A stretch of DNA of 47,907 bases from contig DATMSA010000020.1 of assembly GCA_035565675.1 (NCBI GenBank), forward strand, positions 1 through 47,907, given 5' to 3'. This document shows, in pieces, positions 1-8,356 of the stretch (the first letter of the stretch is position 1; each line of letters opens with the position of its first letter). The position numbers and the translations under genes are program-made. The notes below the pieces were generated by a model. That model searched no databases. It worked only from the letters and a program-made list of their open reading frames with translations, and had not been told where the DNA came from. Source of the stretch: Capillimicrobium sp035565675. GTDB taxonomy: Bacteria > Actinomycetota > Thermoleophilia > Solirubrobacterales > Solirubrobacteraceae.

Positions 1-113
1 GTCGTCGCCGTCGACGACGAGGCTCTGCGGCACCCCGGACGACTCCGCCGACCCGCCCGAGGGGGTCAGTTTTCGTCCGGCGGAGAGGGGTCAGTTTTCA
101 CGCGGCGCCGACA
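1..113. mobile_element. Probable end of an IS21-type insertion sequence
   Basis: Two copies of GGGGTCAGTTTTC (within 59-74 and 85-99) lie head to tail about 25 bp apart, just before the CRISPR array. Read on the minus strand, the segment ending at 113 begins TGTCGGCGCCGCGTG and then carries GAAAACTGACCCC twice. Tandem internal copies of a terminal sequence behind a TG...CA end are typical of the IS21 family. No transposase coding sequence can be recognised in the 60 bases before the copies, so the element would lie mostly to the left of the window. The exact boundary at 113 is inferred. Confidence 0.42.
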
Positions 114-151
114 GGCGTTGAGCAGCTCGACGATCCACGCATCCTCGATGC
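114..151 (-). other. Spacer-length remnant at the leader-distal end of the CRISPR array
   Basis: The 38 bases between the putative IS end at 113 and the first repeat at 152 are exactly within the spacer size range of the array (35-41 bp). On the minus strand they do not resemble the repeat. The simplest reading is a complete or near-complete spacer whose outer repeat has been displaced by the insertion sequence. Non-CRISPR flanking sequence is the alternative. Confidence 0.4.
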
Positions 152-1737
152 GCTTCAACGGAGCCCGGGTCCAGCGACCCGGGTCACTGTCGTTGCCGTA
201 GAAGACGTAGAACTTCGTCTCCTTGCTTCAACGGAGCCCGGGTCCAGCGACCCGGGTCACCCATCTCCTCGCCGACCTTGAAGCTCGCGTTGTGGATGCT
301 TCAACGGAGCCCGGGTCCAGCGACCCGGGTCACCTGCGAGGCCACCCGCGAAGAGGCCGAGGCGATGGTCCGCGCTTCAACGGAGCCCGGGTCCAGCGAC
401 CCGGGTCACCCCCTCGACGAGGAACCGGCGCGCGACCGTCGGCTCGCTTCAACGGAGCCCGGGTCCAGCGACCCGGGTCACGCCGAAGAACACGGACTCA
501 TGCTGCTGGCTGTCAACGGGCTTCAACGGAGCCCGGGTCCAGCGACCCGGGTCACCGTGCGAAAGGTCGTCGCTGACAGCACGACTCGGCGCTTCAACGG
601 AGCCCGGGTCCAGCGACCCGGGTCACTTGTCCTCGTTGCCCGCCCAGGCGGACGGGAAGATGCTTCAACGGAGCCCGGGTCCAGCGACCCGGGTCACCTG
701 GCTCTTGCCGGTGCCGGGCGGCCCGATCAGCTTCAGGCTTCAACGGAGCCCGGGTCCAGCGACCCGGGTCACTAGCGGCCTTCAGGCGGCGGCGCTCCAT
801 CCGCTCATCGCTTCAACGGAGCCCGGGTCCAGCGACCCGGGTCACACCGGAAGCACGATGACCTCGGTCGGCAGCATCCGATCGCTTCAACGGAGCCCGG
901 GTCCAGCGACCCGGGTCACCCTACAAAAGGCACTAAAACGCGCCGAAGGGAACGCGAAGCTTCAACGGAGCCCGGGTCCAGCGACCCGGGTCACGCGCCA
1001 GCACACCAACGGCTTCCTGCACTGGGACGAACGGCTTCAACGGAGCCCGGGTCCAGCGACCCGGGTCACGCGGCGAGCAGCCCGAGCAGCTCCTTGCGGT
1101 GGCGCAGGCAGCTTCAACGGAGCCCGGGTCCAGCGACCCGGGTCACTCCTCCCAGGAGAGGACGCCGTCCGTGCTCGTGAGCACGCTTCAACGGAGCCCG
1201 GGTCCAGCGACCCGGGTCACGCGGCGTGGCGGCAGGTCGAGCCGTCCCCGTTCAAGAGGCTTCAACGGAGCCCGGGTCCAGCGACCCGGGTCACGGCGAG
1301 GAGGAGTAGCCGATGAGCGGCCGCGCGACGCTTCAACGGAGCCCGGGTCCAGCGACCCGGGTCACACCCAGTAGAGCTGCGTCAGCCCCTCCCCCGCCGG
1401 CATGCTTCAACGGAGCCCGGGTCCAGCGACCCGGGTCACCGCAGCACACGACGACGGCGCGGGCGCGGGTGTTCGCATGCTTCAACGGAGCCCGGGTCCA
1501 GCGACCCGGGTCACCGTCGGCCGCCACCTACGCGCTGATCCTCAAGGACACGCTTCAACGGAGCCCGGGTCCAGCGACCCGGGTCACCAGGTCCTTGGCG
1601 ATGAGCTCCAGGTCGAGGACCTCAGCGCTTCAACGGAGCCCGGGTCCAGCGACCCGGGTCACGAGGCCCTGGCCGCCGACCGCCCGCCACGACAGGAGCG
1701 CGCTTCAACGGAGCCCGGGTCCAGCGACCCGGGTCAC
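152..1737 (-). CRISPR. CRISPR array, 22 repeats of 36 bp and 21 spacers, type I-G
   Basis: Twenty-two copies of a 36-bp repeat start at 152, 225, 298, 374, 446, 520, 591, 662, 737, 810, 884, 959, 1034, 1111, 1185, 1259, 1330, 1404, 1479, 1552, 1627 and 1702. The spacers are 35-41 bp. All copies appear identical, including the first and last. On the plus strand the repeat begins GCTTCAACGGAGCCC and ends GACCCGGGTCAC. On the minus strand it ends TTGAAGC, a variant of the usual ATTGAAAC 3' end that becomes the crRNA 5' handle, so transcription should run leftward like the cas genes. The inner part forms a strong hairpin (GACCCGGGTC, loop about 4 nt, GACCCGGGCT), suitable for cleavage by the Cas6 half of Csb2. 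Most spacers read through as protein-coding sequence on one strand, as expected for phage or plasmid genes. Confidence 0.98.
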
Positions 1738-1915
1738 AGCTCGCAGAAATTCATTGCGAGTTGCAGGGTGTTCGTGCCCGTCTGCGAGCGGTGAGCCTCG
1801 ACACCAGAGCCGCGCACGTGCAGGGACGGCGTGGAGCGCGCGAAACGTGACTGATTGCAGGAGCTTCCCGCCGGCGAGCGCTCACGGCGTTCTCGACGTG
1901 ACCGCAGCGCTCGCA
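1738..1915 (-). promoter_or_regulatory. CRISPR leader between cas2 and the array
   Basis: These 178 bp separate the cas2 stop from the newest repeat (1702-1737) and hold no convincing gene. The repeat orientation puts the leader here. The part touching the repeat is poorer in GC than its surroundings (GAAATTCATT at 1746-1755). It contains a 9-bp inverted repeat, GCTCGCAGA at 1739-1747 and TCTGCGAGC at 1781-1789, starting 2 bp from the leader-repeat junction, plus a nested copy TTGCGAG at 1754-1760. Such elements could position Cas1-Cas2 for integration, but that role is inferred. I cannot assign a promoter with confidence. Confidence 0.75.
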
Positions 1916-2215
1916 TCACCAGATCGCCGCCTCGTCCGTCGGCGGCACAGGCCGGCGGACACCGAGGAACTCGACGCACTCGACGCCGCGCCCGCGCGGC
2001 GGACCGAGGTCGAACAGGCCGATGCTGTCGGCGGCCGTGTTCATCTCCGCCGTCAGGCGCGCCTTCAGGTGCAGCAGCTCCTCCTTCGTGAGATCGCAGA
2101 CGAACACCGAGTACTGGAGCGCGTACCCGAAGTCCTTGGCGACTTGGTGCACGCGGCGCAGGCGCCGCGGATCGCGCACGTCGTAGGCCAGGAGATACCG
2201 AGTCCTCTCGGCCAC
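1916..2215 (-). CDS. cas2: CRISPR-associated endoribonuclease-fold protein Cas2
   Basis: This 99-residue protein is the usual Cas2 size. It starts RYLLAYDVRDPRRLRRVHQ, the Cas2 ferredoxin-like beta strand with the conserved Asp (D12) followed by a basic helix, then YALQYSVFVCDLT, the second strand region. Cas2 is the dimeric core on which Cas1 dimers assemble to integrate new spacers. The start is GTG at 2213-2215, two bases after the cas4-cas1 stop, so the two are translationally linked. The C-terminal 25 residues (GVECVEFLGVRRPV onward) carry the extended tail used for Cas1 contact in other systems. It is the last gene of the operon, directly before the leader. Confidence 0.96.
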   Translation of the reverse strand: MAERTRYLLAYDVRDPRRLRRVHQVAKDFGYALQYSVFVCDLTKEELLHLKARLTAEMNTAADSIGLFDLGPPRGRGVECVEFLGVRRPVPPTDEAAIW

Positions 2216-2217
2216 GG

Positions 2218-3870
2218 CTATCGAGTTGTCAAGGGACGGTAGGCGGGCACGTCGCCCGTCAAGCTCGCGGCGAGCAGTCTGGCCTGGATCTCCAGAATCC
2301 GACGATAACTCGCGCGGTAGCCGAAGACCGGATGGCGGAGATGCTCCTGCATCCTGCGCTCGTACGTCGCCAGGACGCGCCGCCGCCCCGCCGCCGTCAA
2401 GGCCACCGCGCCGGGGCGGGAGACGAAGCCGGATGCGTCGATCTCGCCGTTGTTGACGGCCGTCAGCACGACCGAGTCGGCGATCAGCGGACGGAACTCC
2501 TCCGCCAGGTCCAGCGCGAGCGATGGCCGCCCGAAGCGAGGCCGGTGGTAGAGGCCGACGTACGGGTCGAGCCCCGCGGCGAGCAGCGCGATGGTCGCAT
2601 CCTTGGCCAGCATCGCGTACGCGAACGAGAGCAGCGCGTTGACCGGATCACGCGGCGGACGCCGGTTGCGATCGGCGAACGCGAAGCCGAACTCCTCGCG
2701 CAGCATCAGCCCGAACCGGGAGAAGTACAGGCGCGCCGCCGTCCCCTCGATCCCCAGCAGCGCCTCCGGGCCGTCGGTCGACTCCGCCTGACGCATGAGT
2801 CGGGCGAGCTGGTCGACGGTGTCGCGGGCTTCCGGGCCGCCGTGGCGGCGGAGCATCGTCCGCTGGTTGCGGATCTTGCCGGCGACGAACGCTCGCGCCA
2901 GGTCGAGCGCGCCGACCGCGGCCGCCCGGTGCTGGCGCATGCGCAGCGCGACGTTGCCCGGCGGCATGCCGATCGCGTAGCCGCTCAGCCAGCCGCCCGT
3001 CGTCAGCCACAGGACCGGCAGCCCGCGGTCGAAGCACTCCCGCAACAGCGCCGAACCGACGTCGACGTTGCCGAACACCGCGATGTGGGACACGTCGATG
3101 AGCCGCCGCTCCGCGACCGTCTCGCCCGCTTCGCGCAGGACGACCCGCTCGCCGCGCTTGGTCACCCGCGAGCCCGGGGTCGTCGCGTAGAGCGGCGTCG
3201 CTGCCGGGTCCCGGGCGATCAGCCGGCGCGGAGGACCCGGTGCGCGCTCGCGCAGCATGTTGACCTCGTCCGGCAGGCACAGCCCGACGAGCGAGCAGCG
3301 CGGGCATTTCGGGCTCTCGACGAGCGGCGGCGGAGCGGTCGCCCGGCGCGCGGTCTCGCGGAGCTCGTCGATCGCCGCACGGGTCCGCTGCTCCAGCGCG
3401 GCGTCGATCTCGATCCGCACCCGCTGCCGGGTCTGCGCGAAGTAGACCTCGGCGTGATCAACCCGGTAACCGTGCTCGCGGAGCAGGAGCACCTGGGCGC
3501 AGAGCTGGACGCGCTCCGGTTCGTGCAGCGGCGTCTCGGCCGCGACCGGGCGCCCGCGCTTGACCTCCACCGGCACGGCCGTCGCGCCGCGCGTCTCGAC
3601 GACGTCGATCCTGGCGATCAGGCCGAGCGTCTCCGAGCCGATGGTGACCGACGTGGCCCGCGGCGGCCCATCGCCGCCCTCGGAGCGCCCACCCCCGGGG
3701 GCGGGGACGGCGCCGCGCTCGCGGTCGACCGTCCGGTGCGCCCAGCGCCCCTCGACGGTGTCGGCGTTGTCGGCGAACAGGTGGTCGACCCACTCCAGGT
3801 AGGCGAGCCGCGGGCAGTAGACGTGCTCGTTGAGGATCCGCGCCGGGATGAGGGGCAGATCGACGGCCAC
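2218..3870 (-). CDS. cas4-cas1: Cas4-Cas1 fusion, CRISPR adaptation nuclease/integrase
   Basis: A 550-residue protein in two parts. Residues about 1-205 are a Cas4 RecB-type nuclease with four cluster cysteines (C19, C189, C192, C198) and the nuclease residues H45, D89, E102 and K104 (VEVKRG). Residues about 215-550 are Cas1, with metal-site residues E375 (LLGIEGTAAR), H442 (YHRPRFGRPS) and the acidic group D454/E457 (LALDLAEEFR). The fusion is a hallmark of type I-G and some I-B/V loci. Cas4 trims prespacers and selects those with a PAM, and Cas1 with Cas2 integrates them. All key residues seem intact. The start is GTG at 3868-3870, seven bases after the csb2 stop. Confidence 0.97.
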   Translation of the reverse strand: MAVDLPLIPARILNEHVYCPRLAYLEWVDHLFADNADTVEGRWAHRTVDRERGAVPAPGGGRSEGGDGPPRATSVTIGSETLGLIARIDVVETRGATAVPVEVKRGRPVAAETPLHEPERVQLCAQVLLLREHGYRVDHAEVYFAQTRQRVRIEIDAALEQRTRAAIDELRETARRATAPPPLVESPKCPRCSLVGLCLPDEVNMLRERAPGPPRRLIARDPAATPLYATTPGSRVTKRGERVVLREAGETVAERRLIDVSHIAVFGNVDVGSALLRECFDRGLPVLWLTTGGWLSGYAIGMPPGNVALRMRQHRAAAVGALDLARAFVAGKIRNQRTMLRRHGGPEARDTVDQLARLMRQAESTDGPEALLGIEGTAARLYFSRFGLMLREEFGFAFADRNRRPPRDPVNALLSFAYAMLAKDATIALLAAGLDPYVGLYHRPRFGRPSLALDLAEEFRPLIADSVVLTAVNNGEIDASGFVSRPGAVALTAAGRRRVLATYERRMQEHLRHPVFGYRASYRRILEIQARLLAASLTGDVPAYRPLTTR

Positions 3871-3877
3871 GGCGTCC

Positions 3878-5281
3878 TCACGTGAGCGGCTCGAACCGCC
3901 CCAGCCCGAAGTGGCTGTGCGCCCCGATCGCGATCGGGCCGGGCACCGGGTGCGGGAAGCGGATCACCGCCCCGACAGCGCGACGGGCGCTGCGCCGCGA
4001 CACGCCCGGGCGGGTCAGCGTGAACGCCGACCACGCTCCGGGCACGAGGTCGATCGACTCCGGCTCGGGGAGTCCCCGGTAGGCCAGCTCGCGCGCGATC
4101 TGGTCGAGCGGCCCCTCCACGACGCGGCCCGCGCGCCGCTTCGGATGGCGGGGCAGGACGAAGGGCGTCGCCGACCGCCACGTGGTGGAGGGGCCGATGA
4201 GCTGAGGGATGACCAAGCTCCGCTCGCCGCCGAGCGCGGCCAGCCCGACCCGCACCGGCTCCGGCTGGTCGCGGAACCGCAGTCGCCGCAGGGAGGCGAT
4301 GGCCGCGACCTCGTCGTCGCCGAGCCCGCCCGGCGCCCAGACCCACAGGTGATCGACCCGCTTCGCGCCCCGGTCGGAGCCGACGAGATAGTGCGCGTGG
4401 CGGTGCTGGTCGTCGCGGGGCGTGCCGTCGGGCTTGTGGCCGCTGAAGACGGAGGAGGCCCCGCCGACGACGACGTCGTCGTAGCGGCGTTGCAGCGCGG
4501 CGCGCAGCACGTAGGCGACGGTGATCGCCTCGTGCAGGGACGGCCGCGCGCCGCCGTGGACACGCAGGTGCGCGAGCGTCGGCGCACCCTGGGCGGCGGG
4601 CGGCGCGGCCGTCGGCGCGGGCGACTCCAGCACGAGGTAGGGCACCTGGCGCACCCCGTCGGGCATCAGCCGCCGCGCCCGGCGCAGCTCCGAGATCGAG
4701 ACGTCGAGCGCCCCGACCGCGTCGCGCTCGACGGCCCACAGCTCGACCTGGCGAGCCTGCGGCCCCCACGCCGGTTCCGTCTCGGCCGGGACCGCGTTCG
4801 CCTCGCCGGCGAGGCGGTCGACGACGCGCATCGTGCAGACCGACTCCGACCGCCCGAGGTAGCCGACCGCCTGCGCCGCCCGCGCCAGCACGCCGCGCTG
4901 GTCGGCCGGCAGGTCCGCGTCCCAGGCGACCTGGAGCTCGGCGCCGGGATCGACCGTGAGGAAGGCGTCGACGACGAGGCGCTTCTCCTTCTCCGGGGTT
5001 GCCGAACTCCATGTCGCCAGCGGGAGGTAGTGTCGGATGTGAGCTGACGCCGCAGGCGGTACCACGTAGTGGGGCAGCGGCGCAGCGGCGAGTGAGCGCA
5101 GTGCGTCCCGCAGCGTCGCCTGGTCGCCGCGCAGTCCAGCGTGCGCATACCCGGCAGCCAGGAGGGCACGCATGATGCGCCACGGGCTCGGCGGCCATTC
5201 GATCAGGGCCTCGTTGACGTGCGACCCCCATGGTGTGGCGTGCACTCGCCCGAAGTGGAACGCGACCGCGAGACCGACCAC
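3878..5281 (-). CDS. csb2: Csb2, Cas5-Cas6 fusion of the type I-G Cascade
   Basis: This 467-residue protein matches the Csb2 (GSU0054) family in size and ends. The N-terminus AVAFHFGRVHATPWGSHVNE carries the Cas5-like first strand and the EWPPSPWRIMRALLAA segment typical of the family. The C-terminus IAIGAHSHFGLGRFEPL is the Cas6-like glycine-rich loop with a conserved histidine pair. In I-G systems the Cas5 half caps the 5' end of the crRNA and the Cas6 half cuts pre-crRNA in the repeat hairpin. The gene starts with GTG at 5279-5281, five bases after the csb1 stop. A long open frame on the opposite strand (3830-5047) is a GC-rich shadow. Confidence 0.94.
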   Translation of the reverse strand: MVGLAVAFHFGRVHATPWGSHVNEALIEWPPSPWRIMRALLAAGYAHAGLRGDQATLRDALRSLAAAPLPHYVVPPAASAHIRHYLPLATWSSATPEKEKRLVVDAFLTVDPGAELQVAWDADLPADQRGVLARAAQAVGYLGRSESVCTMRVVDRLAGEANAVPAETEPAWGPQARQVELWAVERDAVGALDVSISELRRARRLMPDGVRQVPYLVLESPAPTAAPPAAQGAPTLAHLRVHGGARPSLHEAITVAYVLRAALQRRYDDVVVGGASSVFSGHKPDGTPRDDQHRHAHYLVGSDRGAKRVDHLWVWAPGGLGDDEVAAIASLRRLRFRDQPEPVRVGLAALGGERSLVIPQLIGPSTTWRSATPFVLPRHPKRRAGRVVEGPLDQIARELAYRGLPEPESIDLVPGAWSAFTLTRPGVSRRSARRAVGAVIRFPHPVPGPIAIGAHSHFGLGRFEPLT

Positions 5282-5286
5282 CGACC

Positions 5287-6222
5287 TCAGCCCTTCGCGC
5301 CCCAGACAGCGGTCCGCTCGCCGGGTGTCTCGAACGTCACCGCATCGATCGCCGAAGCCACCTCCTCAGCCAGTGCCTCCACAGGCGGAAGTGCGAACCC
5401 ATCAGCGCCGCGGGCCGTGACGGACTCGACCTCGAGGTCACACCTGCTACGCAGACGTAGCGGACCGTCCAACAGGGCGGCCAGTTCCCACGCGGCCAAG
5501 CGCTCCAGCAGCCGGGTCTGCTCAAACGCCAAGCCGTAGCCACGGATCTGCTCCAAGTCGATGACGACGGTGAGCGCAATCTCGTCAGCGACGAAGTCCT
5601 GTCGCGGCGGGAGCGGTACGTAGCCATACCCCTCCTTCGTACCAGTGGCCTGCAGCGGATCGAGTTTCACGCCCGACGAGACCGCCGGAGCCACATTGTG
5701 CGCCTCGATAGTTGCGGAGATTGCCCGGCGGACCTTCGGGGTGCGATCGAGGTTCGCGAAGAAGACACCGTGCAGGAGACACATCGGGTCCAGTTCGAGG
5801 ACCGCCCGGTAGATCGCCGGCATGTCGAGCGGAGCCTTCTCCTTCAGACCCAGCCGGTCGCGCAGCCAGTCACCGCCGGTCTGGCCGTCGATCGTCGCGT
5901 CTCGCACGTACGCCGACGCGAGCCGGTGCGCTTCTCGACGCGAGGAGGTGAGCAGCCGTCCCGCGTCGTCGCGGACCGCAAGCCACGGCAAAGGTCGAAG
6001 GAGCTCGATCGGCTCGCCGGAGGCCGCGTCGATGCCGACTCCTTCCAGGTGGTTGGCCATCGACTGCACGGACTCCACGAGGAGTGACGGCTGCCCGCCC
6101 GGACGGGTGAACTCGGCCGGTCCGAGGTTGGGGAACCCGGTGGGTTGGAAAGCGGATCCGGCGACTGGCCGCATCCTGACGTCGAAGACCAGCCGCGGGG
6201 TTCGCGGCAGCTCAAGGGGCAA
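5287..6222 (-). CDS. csb1: Csb1, Cas7 backbone subunit of the type I-G Cascade
   Basis: A 311-residue protein with the Csb1/Cas7u signature MRPVAGSAFQPTGFPNLGPA (residues 16-35) followed by LLVESVQSMANHLEG. It is the repeated RAMP-fold subunit expected to form the filament along the crRNA. The central segment SSGVKLDPL and the TKEGYGYVPLPPRQDF region are also typical of the family. The reading frame starts at TTG (6220-6222), inside the last codons of csx17 (11-bp overlap). TTG is rare but gives the usual distance to the VAGSAFQPTGFP motif, and no better start is available upstream. Third-position GC is lower than in csx17's neighbour cas3, a mild sign of a different history for this part of the operon. 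Confidence 0.94.
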   Translation of the reverse strand: MPLELPRTPRLVFDVRMRPVAGSAFQPTGFPNLGPAEFTRPGGQPSLLVESVQSMANHLEGVGIDAASGEPIELLRPLPWLAVRDDAGRLLTSSRREAHRLASAYVRDATIDGQTGGDWLRDRLGLKEKAPLDMPAIYRAVLELDPMCLLHGVFFANLDRTPKVRRAISATIEAHNVAPAVSSGVKLDPLQATGTKEGYGYVPLPPRQDFVADEIALTVVIDLEQIRGYGLAFEQTRLLERLAAWELAALLDGPLRLRSRCDLEVESVTARGADGFALPPVEALAEEVASAIDAVTFETPGERTAVWGAKG

Positions 6223-8356
6223 CGGGAACCTCCCTTTCGTCGTAGGTGGTGATGGCGCCGATCACGGCATGGAGCGTGCGGATCGCCGGGCGGAGCAGCA
6301 GCGCGGCGGCGAGCCGCTCGCCGTCGGCGGTAACCGCACTCTCGGCGAGGTCCGCGGGCGTCGCGATCGGCGCGAACCCCCCGAGGCGAAGTCGCAGGTG
6401 GACCGCGTCGACGACATCGCGGACTCGCCCGCCGCGCAGCCGCGCGATCCAGTCGGCGCGCGGCACGATGCGAGCCTCGTCGTCGGCTCGCGGGTCGTGG
6501 AAGGCGAGCAGCAGGTGGGCCAGGAGCGGGTCCCTGATCACGACAGGGCCGGGATCAGACCGCCACTTGACCGCCGACCAGTCGAGCACGACGAGCCCGC
6601 GCAGGAGCGCCGCGAGCCGCCGCACGTTCAGTTCTCCCGTAGCGAGACGCTCGAGATCGTCCAGCCGAGCCGGGAGCCCCGAGGCGAAGCCACCGGAGCC
6701 ACCGGAGCCACCGAGCATCCGTCGCTCATGGATCGCCGCGAGCTGACTCAGAATGGGAGCCTGCCGAGATGACGCCCACCGACCCATCGGGGCGTACTCG
6801 TGGATTGGCCCCACGAGCGCTTCGCGCATCGTCAATGGCGTCGAGGACTGGTCTTTCGACCCGGCTTGCTTCTCCTCGGCTGGCCGGAGCGGCTTGCGGT
6901 CGGCGTCGCGGAGTGATGCGAAGGCGATCGCGAGGCGCGTCTCTGCCAGTGCCGTATCGAGGAGCTCGCACCAGGGAAGTGCGGACGCGGATCGCAATGG
7001 TCGAACGTCCTTGACTGATGACAGCGAGCAAGCCAGCTCCGCGTTCCCGATCGCACAGACCATCCTCTCCGCAGACGCGGGCGCACCGTCAGAGGCGAGC
7101 CGGAATGCCGCCTGCTCAAGCGCCCGAATGGCGGCTCGCACGCTCTGCGGGACCGCGTGAGAGCGGTTCTTGCTGAGGGCAAATCGGACGACTTGCCCTA
7201 GCCAGGGATCGAGCGTGGCGAGCGCGGTGGCCGCCGGACTTGGACTGACCTCGATCCGGCCTGCCGGAACGCTCACGTAGTTCTTTCCCGCACGCTTCAG
7301 GATTGCGTATCGGCGAAAGCTCGTGATCCCCCGCGCCACGCCAAGCTCTCTGGCCGCACGCGCAGCGTCGGCGCCAGTAGCGGCATCCCGTCGACGAACC
7401 TGCATGCGGCCTTCGCGCAGCACCGCACGCACTTCGGGAAGCCGAGCGGGGCGAGACCACGTGGGCATCCACAGCTCGGCAAGACAGTCCTCATCGGCTG
7501 CCACCGACCCGTACCCCGCCGCTGTGGGGTTCACAGCGAAAGGAGCAACCATCGTCCCGTCACCGTTCGGTTGGCCCCGGGAGAGATGACGGGCAGCTGC
7601 GGGGGCGAAGAGGACGGCTCCGTTCACGGCCATCACGAGGTCCCACGGATTGCCGAGCGCGTCAGCCTCGCCGCGCAGAGAGCTCACAGGCGAGGTGTCG
7701 CGCCGGAAGTGCGCAAGCTTCATCCGGTGCAGCGCGGTACCTGTGCCGATCAGGGCCGCGCGAAGTAGTGCGGCCCGATTGACGCCACCAGGACGTCCGA
7801 ACAGGTCCTTCACGCACCGCGCGTAGTTGTCCGCGATGTCGTAGTTGCCGTCGTTGCCCCCTTGCCCCAACAGTGGGGGAAGATGCAGCCGCCCATCGAT
7901 CTCCACGATCGCCGCATCGAGCCACTCGAGCGCGTCGTCCGGCAGCACGGCCCGCAGAGCACGGATGAACGCCGGCTTCTCGGTCTTGGTGTCGGGCCTG
8001 GCGGTCAGTCCCTGGGCCCGAATCATCTCTCGCGCAGCGGCAATGGCACGCCGCATCGGAGCGAGCCGCGGATCATCGGACGTCTCGATGACCGCGAACG
8101 CATCCGTCTTCCTGCTCGAATAGAAGCCGCTGCCGCCGTTCCACGGCGAGACGACCGGCAGCGGCGCCCAGCCCTCCAGGAGGAACGTCTCCAGCGACGC
8201 CAGATCGTGGCGGGAGTGGAGCGCGAAGCCGGCGGGGCTCCAGGCGCCGGCGGCCTGCGGGTCGTCCTGGCGGCCGACGATCGCCAGCAGGCCGAGCCCC
8301 TTGAGGTAGCCGAGGAGCGAGTCGCTTCGGATCCCCGGCAGCGTCAGCTCAGGCAC
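6212..8356 (-). CDS. csx17: Csx17, large subunit (Cas8-like) of the type I-G effector
   Basis: A 714-residue protein beginning LTLPGIRSDSLLGYLKGLGLL, the N-terminal signature of the Csx17 (Cas8u2/Cas8g) family, followed by PVVSPWNGGSGFYSSRKTDA near residue 70, the other well-conserved block. It is expected to recognise the PAM and recruit Cas3 during interference. A low-complexity GGSGGSGG stretch near residue 560 is probably a linker. The start is GTG at 8354-8356, overlapping the cas3 stop by 8 bp, and the gene ends inside csb1, so the operon is tightly coupled. The middle of the gene (about 6.7-7.9 kb) is visibly less GC-rich than cas3. Confidence 0.94.
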   Translation of the reverse strand: MPELTLPGIRSDSLLGYLKGLGLLAIVGRQDDPQAAGAWSPAGFALHSRHDLASLETFLLEGWAPLPVVSPWNGGSGFYSSRKTDAFAVIETSDDPRLAPMRRAIAAAREMIRAQGLTARPDTKTEKPAFIRALRAVLPDDALEWLDAAIVEIDGRLHLPPLLGQGGNDGNYDIADNYARCVKDLFGRPGGVNRAALLRAALIGTGTALHRMKLAHFRRDTSPVSSLRGEADALGNPWDLVMAVNGAVLFAPAAARHLSRGQPNGDGTMVAPFAVNPTAAGYGSVAADEDCLAELWMPTWSRPARLPEVRAVLREGRMQVRRRDAATGADAARAARELGVARGITSFRRYAILKRAGKNYVSVPAGRIEVSPSPAATALATLDPWLGQVVRFALSKNRSHAVPQSVRAAIRALEQAAFRLASDGAPASAERMVCAIGNAELACSLSSVKDVRPLRSASALPWCELLDTALAETRLAIAFASLRDADRKPLRPAEEKQAGSKDQSSTPLTMREALVGPIHEYAPMGRWASSRQAPILSQLAAIHERRMLGGSGGSGGFASGLPARLDDLERLATGELNVRRLAALLRGLVVLDWSAVKWRSDPGPVVIRDPLLAHLLLAFHDPRADDEARIVPRADWIARLRGGRVRDVVDAVHLRLRLGGFAPIATPADLAESAVTADGERLAAALLLRPAIRTLHAVIGAITTYDEREVPVAP

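Noticed and set aside
152..1737. Spacers matching sequences inside this window (self-targeting)
   Set aside because: By eye, none of the 21 spacers matched another part of the window; a proper search was not possible.
223..1794. Several open frames inside the CRISPR array giving proteins with repeated RSPGPATRVT or STEPGSSDPGH units
   Set aside because: They are translations of the CRISPR repeat, with the spacers as variable parts, not genes.
3830..5047. 405-codon open frame opposite csb2
   Set aside because: It is antisense to a well-supported Cas gene and has the Arg/Asp-rich composition of a GC-shadow frame.
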